From the NCBI GenBank assembly GCA_900552285.1, contig URYV01000061.1, forward strand, positions 1 to 9,006: 9,006 bases of DNA, in the 5' to 3' direction. This DNA comes from an uncultured Oscillospiraceae bacterium. Its GTDB lineage: Bacteria; Bacillota; Clostridia; Oscillospirales; Acutalibacteraceae. The translations under genes and the position numbers were made by a program. Shown here in pieces: positions 6,174-9,006 of this stretch (the first letter of the stretch is position 1; each line of letters starts with the position of its first letter). The notes beneath the pieces were generated by a model. It worked only from the letters and a program-made list of their open reading frames with translations, made no database searches and was not told the origin of the DNA.

Positions 6174-7583
6174 TTATTTAAGTTTATGCTCTTTAAGTTT
6201 GCAGGAACTTACGACCAGCTTTGAAAGCACCACAAGGGCAAGGACGTTGGGAATTACCATGAGATTGTTGAACATATCGGTCATTTCCCAAACAAGGTCG
6301 TTGGAGAGTACCGAGCCGAGGAAGATGAAAACAATGGCAAGCAGAGAATAGATAAGGTCGGATTTCTTGCCGAAGAGGTAATGAACGTTTATTCTGCCGA
6401 AAAGGTTCCAGCCGAGAATGGTGGAGAAAGCGAAGAAGAACAGGCAGACCGCGACGAACATCGCGCCCGCGCTCTCGCCGAAGACGACGCCGAAGGCGGT
6501 CTGGGCGAGGTTGGTCTTCTTGAGCACGTCCTGCGCCGCAGCCGCGCCGCAGCCATGGAGCGGGCCGCCCTCGGTGTAGAGGGTGGAGATGATGACGAGG
6601 GCGTTGAGCGTGAGGACCACGAAGGTGTCGATGAACACGCCGATCATGGCGACGACGCCCTGCTGGTGGGGATTCTTGACGTTGGCCTGCGCGTGGGCGT
6701 GAGGCGTGGAGCCCATACCGGCCTCATTGGAGAACAGGCCGCGCTTCGCGCCCTGGGAGAGCGCGATTTTCAGCGCCGCACCGAAGCCGCCGCCGATGAT
6801 GGCCTGCGGAGCGAAGGCATACCGGAAGATCATGCCGAAGGTCGCGGGGACGTACTTGATGCGGGCGATGAGGACGATCAGTCCGCCGGCCAGGAAAACA
6901 GCCGCCATGATGGGCACGATCTTCTCGGTCACGGAGGCGAGGCGCTGCACGCCGCCGAGGAAGATGAAGCCGCAGATGGCGACGAGCACCACGCCGATGA
7001 TCCACGTCGGCACGTTGAAGGCGTTGGAGAAGGTCTCGCCGATGGAGTTGGACTGCACCATGCAGCCGAAGAAGCCGAGCGCCAGCGTGATGGCGATGGC
7101 GAAGAAGCCGGCGAGGAACTTGCCGAAGCCGCCCTTAAAGGCCGTCGTGATGTAGTAGACAGGACCGCCCTTGACGTTGCCGTCCTTTTCGACGATGCGG
7201 GTCTCCTGGGCGAGCGTCGCTTCCGCGTAGATCGTGGCCATGCCGAAGAAGGCGATCAGCCACATCCAGAAGATGGCGCCGGGGCCGCCGGTGAGGATGG
7301 CACCGGAAGCGCCGACGATGTTGCCCGTGCCGACCTGAGCGGCAATGGCGGTGGCGAGCGCCTGGAAGGAGCTCATACCGCTGTCATGCTTCTTGCCGCG
7401 CAGCGACAGGTTGCCGAACACGCTGTTCCAGCCCTCCTTGAAGCAGCGGATCTGGACGAAGCGGGTCTTGATGGAGTACCAGAAACCAATGCCGAGCAGC
7501 AGGAACACAAGGATGTAGTTGCTCAGATATTCATTGATCTTGCATACAATTGGGAACAGTGCGGCTTCGATGGATTCAATCAT
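6174..7583 (-). CDS. AgcS-family sodium:alanine/glycine symporter, glycine-riboswitch controlled
   Basis: The 469-aa product is full length for the alanine or glycine:cation symporter family. Family hallmarks are VGTGNIVGAS (84-93), GGPGAIFWMW (99-108), RGLFSNEAGMGSTPHAHA (281-298) and FAFSTILGWNLFG (384-396), with about 10-11 hydrophobic segments. It imports a small neutral amino acid with Na+; the glycine riboswitch in its leader points to glycine or alanine. ATG at 7583 is chosen because AGGAGAG lies about 10 nt upstream; a longer frame to 7649 would run through the leader terminator and is rejected. By hand count, GC is about 45% over 6181-6420, about 66% over 6421-6660, about 57-62% near 7400-7500 and 38% over 7501-7560. 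This patchwork suggests recombination or an assembly mosaic. It is transcribed alone between its own promoter and terminator. Confidence 0.95.
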   Translation of the reverse strand: MIESIEAALFPIVCKINEYLSNYILVFLLLGIGFWYSIKTRFVQIRCFKEGWNSVFGNLSLRGKKHDSGMSSFQALATAIAAQVGTGNIVGASGAILTGGPGAIFWMWLIAFFGMATIYAEATLAQETRIVEKDGNVKGGPVYYITTAFKGGFGKFLAGFFAIAITLALGFFGCMVQSNSIGETFSNAFNVPTWIIGVVLVAICGFIFLGGVQRLASVTEKIVPIMAAVFLAGGLIVLIARIKYVPATFGMIFRYAFAPQAIIGGGFGAALKIALSQGAKRGLFSNEAGMGSTPHAHAQANVKNPHQQGVVAMIGVFIDTFVVLTLNALVIISTLYTEGGPLHGCGAAAAQDVLKKTNLAQTAFGVVFGESAGAMFVAVCLFFFAFSTILGWNLFGRINVHYLFGKKSDLIYSLLAIVFIFLGSVLSNDLVWEMTDMFNNLMVIPNVLALVVLSKLVVSSCKLKEHKLK

Positions 7584-7600
7584 AACTCTCTCTCTCCTAA

Positions 7601-7638
7601 AAAACAAAGAAGTTGCCGATACGAAAATCAGCAACTCC
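7601..7638 (-). terminator. Leader terminator (riboswitch expression platform) ahead of the symporter
   Basis: On the minus strand AGTTGCTGAT (7636-7627) pairs with ATCGGCAACT (7620-7611) around a TTTCGT loop, with one G/T wobble and possible extension by GG/TC. It is followed by TTTGTTTTTT, and the T run ends directly at the Shine-Dalgarno. A competing pairing of CAACT (7656-7652) with AGTTG (7636-7632) could act as a short antiterminator. The direction of control cannot be fixed by eye; OFF control by glycine is known for an AgcS-type symporter riboswitch in Streptococcus pyogenes. Confidence 0.82.
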
Positions 7639-7700
7639 GGAAGTAGCATTCAGTTGAGCGGGGAGGAGAAACGGTGCGACGACGTAAAAACGTCCTGCTT

Positions 7701-7780
7701 CTCTGTCCCTTTGCCTGAGAGATTCGACCACCATGGCCTTGCACCTTCGGCACTCAATTCAATGAGTTCTCCAGAGTTTC
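7701..7780 (-). promoter_or_regulatory. Glycine riboswitch (gcvT-type RNA, single aptamer)
   Basis: Read on the minus strand the segment contains the conserved glycine aptamer elements in order: ACTCTGGAGA near 7777-7768, a small hairpin CTCATT/GAG at 7766-7753, the core TGCCGAAGGTGCAA (7752-7739), a GGCC/GGTC hairpin, and CTCTCAGGCAAAGGGACAGAG ending near 7701. CTCTG and CAGAG close helix P1. Only one complete aptamer is visible; the 5-bp hairpin at 7694-7681 just 3' of P1 may be the ghost-aptamer helix seen in singlet glycine riboswitches. It senses glycine and controls the downstream AgcS symporter. Confidence 0.95.
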
Positions 7781-7846
7781 CTCGGCCTCCGGTTTGCGAG
7801 ATCCCGAAAGCGTCATCGGTAGATATTCGTTTGTTTCAGCAGTAAA

Positions 7847-7875
7847 AGCGTAACATGCCGTAAAGAAGAAGTCAA
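7847..7875 (-). promoter_or_regulatory. Promoter of the riboswitch-symporter transcript
   Basis: On the minus strand a -35 TTGACT (7875-7870, 5 of 6) and an extended -10, TGT followed by TACGCT (7852-7847), are spaced by 17 nt. Transcription would begin near 7840, giving a leader of roughly 255 nt that includes the aptamer and terminator. Confidence 0.75.
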
Positions 7876-8025
7876 GAGAAGCGGCGGCTTCAAAACCGCC
7901 AAAGATTCATCAAAAATATTATGCAAATTGATGATGAACTTTTATATTTTTAATGAATGGAAAATGGAATACCATTCCGAAAAGGAATCACGCCGCAAAA
8001 CCTTAAAAAATGCGGGTGGAGCATG

Positions 8026-8064
8026 AAAAAAGAGCGCGGCTTTTATCAAAAGCCGCGCTCTTTT
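8026..8064 (-). terminator. Terminator of the second symporter copy (bidirectional shape)
   Basis: A near-perfect long palindrome: GAGCGCGGC (8032-8040) pairs with GCCGCGCTC (8052-8060), extended by TTTT/AAAA inside and AAAA/TTTT outside. On the minus strand it ends in a run of six T. It lies about 20 nt downstream of the stop codon at 8083. Confidence 0.92.
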
Positions 8065-8082
8065 GCGCTTTTTTGGGGAATA

Positions 8083-8439
8083 TCAGCCATTTTCCCGGCC
8101 GGACAGGCGGTCGGGCGTGTGGGAATGCTTGACGACGTGGCTCGTCAGGGCGAGCAGGGCGATGGCGTTGGGGATGACCATGAGCTGGTTGAGCATGTCG
8201 CTCAGCTCCCAGACGAGGTCGTTGGACATCGTGGTGCCGAGGAAGATGAGAATCAGCGCGAGCAGCGTGTAGACGTTGGCGCTCTTTTTGCCGAAGAGGT
8301 AGACCATGTTGATCTTGCCGAACAGGTTCCAGCTCAGGATCGTGGAGAACGCGAAGAAGAACAGACAGATCGCGACGAACATACTGCCCGCCTTGTAGCC
8401 AAACACCGTGCCGAACGCGCACTGGGCAAGGTTCGTCTT
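8083..8439 (-). pseudogene. C-terminal fragment of a second AgcS-family symporter
   Basis: About 118 residues, from KTNLAQCAFG to the stop at 8083, align without gaps to residues 356 onward of the intact symporter at 6174-7583. Identity is roughly two thirds by eye; shared blocks include CLFFFAFSTIL, YLFGKKS and SNDLVWE. GC is near 59%, similar to the middle of the intact gene and unlike that gene's own C-terminus. The homology stops abruptly at about 8440. The leftward frame continues 18 codons to an ATG, but these (MYMYFHDLIICNYNNRIN) have no symporter character and are the antisense of the adjoining DAK2 piece. The missing N-terminal three quarters makes this non-functional as written: either a decayed tandem paralog or, more likely, an assembly break. 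Its terminator is intact. Confidence 0.9.
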
Positions 8440-8613
8440 ATTGATTCTATTGTTGTAGTTGCAGATGATGAGATCGTGAAAGTACATGTACATACCAATG
8501 ATCCGGGTATGGCAATGCAGAGAGGTCTTACTTACGGAAGTCTTACAACTATTATTATTGAGAACATGCGTTTAGAGCGTGATGAGAAGATTTCTGCAAT
8601 GAAGGAAAAAGAG
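8440..8613 (+). pseudogene. Internal/C-terminal fragment of a FakA/YloV-like DAK2-type protein
   Basis: About 57 rightward codons read DSIVVVADDEIVKVHVHTND followed by PGMAMQRGLTYGSLT and ENMRLERDEK. This is the recognisable stretch of the fatty acid kinase FakA (YloV; DAK2 plus DegV-like) family containing the VKVHVHT motif and a GSLT(x)4-DNMR-like block. The catalytic DAK2 N-terminus and everything after ENMRLERDEK are absent. It begins exactly where the symporter homology ends, at about 8440, and gives way to glucan-binding repeats at about 8614. GC is about 45%, lower than the symporter fragment. Codon choice resembles Lachnospiraceae or related Firmicutes, an impression only. No start codon or ribosome binding site of its own is visible, so it cannot be an independent gene. 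Confidence 0.82.
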
Positions 8614-8841
8614 ATGCAGGACGGTATTGCAGTAACTGGACTTCAACAAGTTTGGGGTGAATACTACTACTTCCGTGATGCAGCTGGTCTCCCAATAAGA
8701 GTTCAGGGAGAAATTGTAGACTACAAGGGACATAAGCTTTACTTCGATCCAAACAATGGTCAAATGTGGCGTAATCGTAATGCCAATATTGATGGAAAAA
8801 ATTATCATATTGATGAAAACGGCTACCTTACAGAGATTTAA
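8614..8841 (+). pseudogene. C-terminal fragment of a glucan-binding/cell-wall-binding repeat protein
   Basis: About 75 codons, from QDGIAVTGLQQVWGEYYYF to the stop at 8839-8841, show aromatic-glycine repeats of the glucan-binding or choline-binding repeat type: GEYYYFRDAAG, GHKLYFDPNNG and GKNYHIDENG. Such repeats end glucansucrases and other surface proteins of Leuconostoc, Lactobacillus-group and Streptococcus species. No catalytic domain is present here. The frame is open into the DAK2 fragment upstream, but the switch at about 8614 joins unrelated families and is not a known domain combination. The A+T content rises towards the end. The stop codon and the following intergenic region look natural, so this is probably the true 3' end of a gene whose front lies elsewhere. 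Confidence 0.75.
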
Positions 8842-8878
8842 GTCATCAATCAATTGTAATTAAGTTATTTTTGCATTA

Positions 8879-8898
8879 TTTCAGTTTTTAGACTGAAA
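8879..8898 (+). terminator. Possible hairpin terminator after the glucan-binding fragment
   Basis: TTTCAGT (8879-8885) pairs perfectly with ACTGAAA (8892-8898) around a TTTTAG loop, followed by AGATTTT. The stem is AT-rich and the T run short, so it may be a weak terminator or only an inverted repeat between the two genes. Confidence 0.35.
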
Positions 8899-8925
8899 AG
8901 ATTTTAAGATGAAGGGGAATTTATC

Positions 8926-9006
8926 ATGATTACGAAAAGGACTAACCCAAAGAAACACCTTGTGGCACTTTCTTGCGCAACCGCTCTAGCTACTTTTACT
9001 TTACTC
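8926..9006 (+). CDS. Secreted protein, signal peptide only (runs off the window)
   Basis: An ATG at 8926 follows a Shine-Dalgarno-like GAAGGGG (8911-8917) about 8 nt upstream. The 27 codons encode a basic start (MITKRTNPKKH) and a hydrophobic stretch (LVALSCATALATFTLL), a typical Gram-positive signal peptide or membrane anchor start. The mature protein is outside the window. It lies 84 nt after the stop of the glucan-binding fragment, in the same direction and with similar AT-rich composition. It therefore most likely belongs to the same donor genome, possibly a second surface or exo-enzyme gene beside the glucan-binding one. Function cannot be stated. Confidence 0.7.
   Translation, partial: MITKRTNPKKHLVALSCATALATFTLL

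Noticed and set aside
6381..7646. 421-residue rightward open frame opposite the AgcS gene
   Set aside because: It is the antisense of a GC-rich coding sequence: Asp/Glu/Ala/Gly/His/Arg-rich, no recognisable domain, and no ribosome binding site. The AgcS frame on the other strand has unmistakable family motifs.
7584..7649. Upstream extension of the symporter frame to 7649
   Set aside because: The extra 22 codons lie in the leader terminator hairpin and lack a Shine-Dalgarno, whereas ATG at 7583 has AGGAGAG correctly placed.
7883..7900. GGCGG/CCGCC hairpin near the symporter promoter
   Set aside because: A 5-bp stem without a T run on either strand, sitting just upstream of the -35; no support for a terminator or an operator.
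7906..7938. Inverted repeat TTCATCA / TGATGAA with a 19-nt gap
   Set aside because: Short, in AT-rich intergenic sequence upstream of the promoter, and easily expected by chance; no partner site seen.
8425..8630. Mobile element insertion as the cause of the 3' joins
   Set aside because: No transposase or integrase frame, no terminal inverted repeats and no target-site duplication can be seen at either join.
7957..8841. 294-residue rightward open frame read as one protein
   Set aside because: Its first ~160 residues are antisense to a terminator and to the second symporter fragment, and the rest spans two unrelated gene pieces. It is a by-product of the joins, not a real fusion protein.
1..9006. 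CRISPR arrays, tRNA or rRNA genes
   Set aside because: No regularly spaced direct repeats and no tRNA-like or rRNA-like segments were found on either strand.

Overview
This window looks like gut or rumen Clostridia DNA (Oscillospiraceae/Ruminococcaceae-like). The evidence is moderate GC (about 45-55% over most of it), strong AGGAGG-type ribosome binding sites, a type I dockerin on a secreted esterase, a gcvT-type glycine riboswitch and tightly packed short operons. The last ~570 bases do not fit this picture and look like DNA from other Firmicutes joined to the contig end.

Layout. At the left edge is the first part of a leftward gene for a secreted protein (start at 113), divergent from a small rightward cupin gene (277-597). 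Next comes a rightward gene (743-3106) for a large secreted, dockerin-bearing SGNH esterase resembling carbohydrate esterase family 2. A bidirectional hairpin at 3118-3146 separates it from a convergent leftward operon. That operon, read from 6055 down to 3161 from a near-consensus promoter, encodes a DUF5058-like membrane protein carrying an apparent frameshift, a second polytopic membrane protein of 229 aa, and a membrane-anchored M20 metallopeptidase that starts at TTG and overlaps its neighbour's stop. The set reads as an uncharacterised transporter plus hydrolase module, and is the best candidate here for an undescribed system.

Upstream of it, also leftward, is a complete AgcS-type sodium:alanine/glycine symporter (6174-7583). 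Its ~255-nt leader holds a promoter, a single glycine riboswitch aptamer and an intrinsic terminator abutting the Shine-Dalgarno. The coding sequence is compositionally mosaic: its C-terminal quarter is about 45% GC, the middle about 62-66%, and the N-terminal end about 38%.

Further right (8083-8439) is the C-terminal quarter of a second AgcS symporter with its own terminator. It breaks abruptly at about 8440. From there the sequence reads rightward through ~57 codons of a FakA/DAK2-type protein, then ~75 codons of the C-terminus of a glucan-binding-repeat protein of lactic acid bacterial character, and finally the signal peptide of another secreted protein cut by the window end. Three gene pieces from different families, with changed composition and no mobile element, most simply indicate chimeric assembly or chimeric template joins. 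The fused reading frame across them should not be taken as a real protein without read support.
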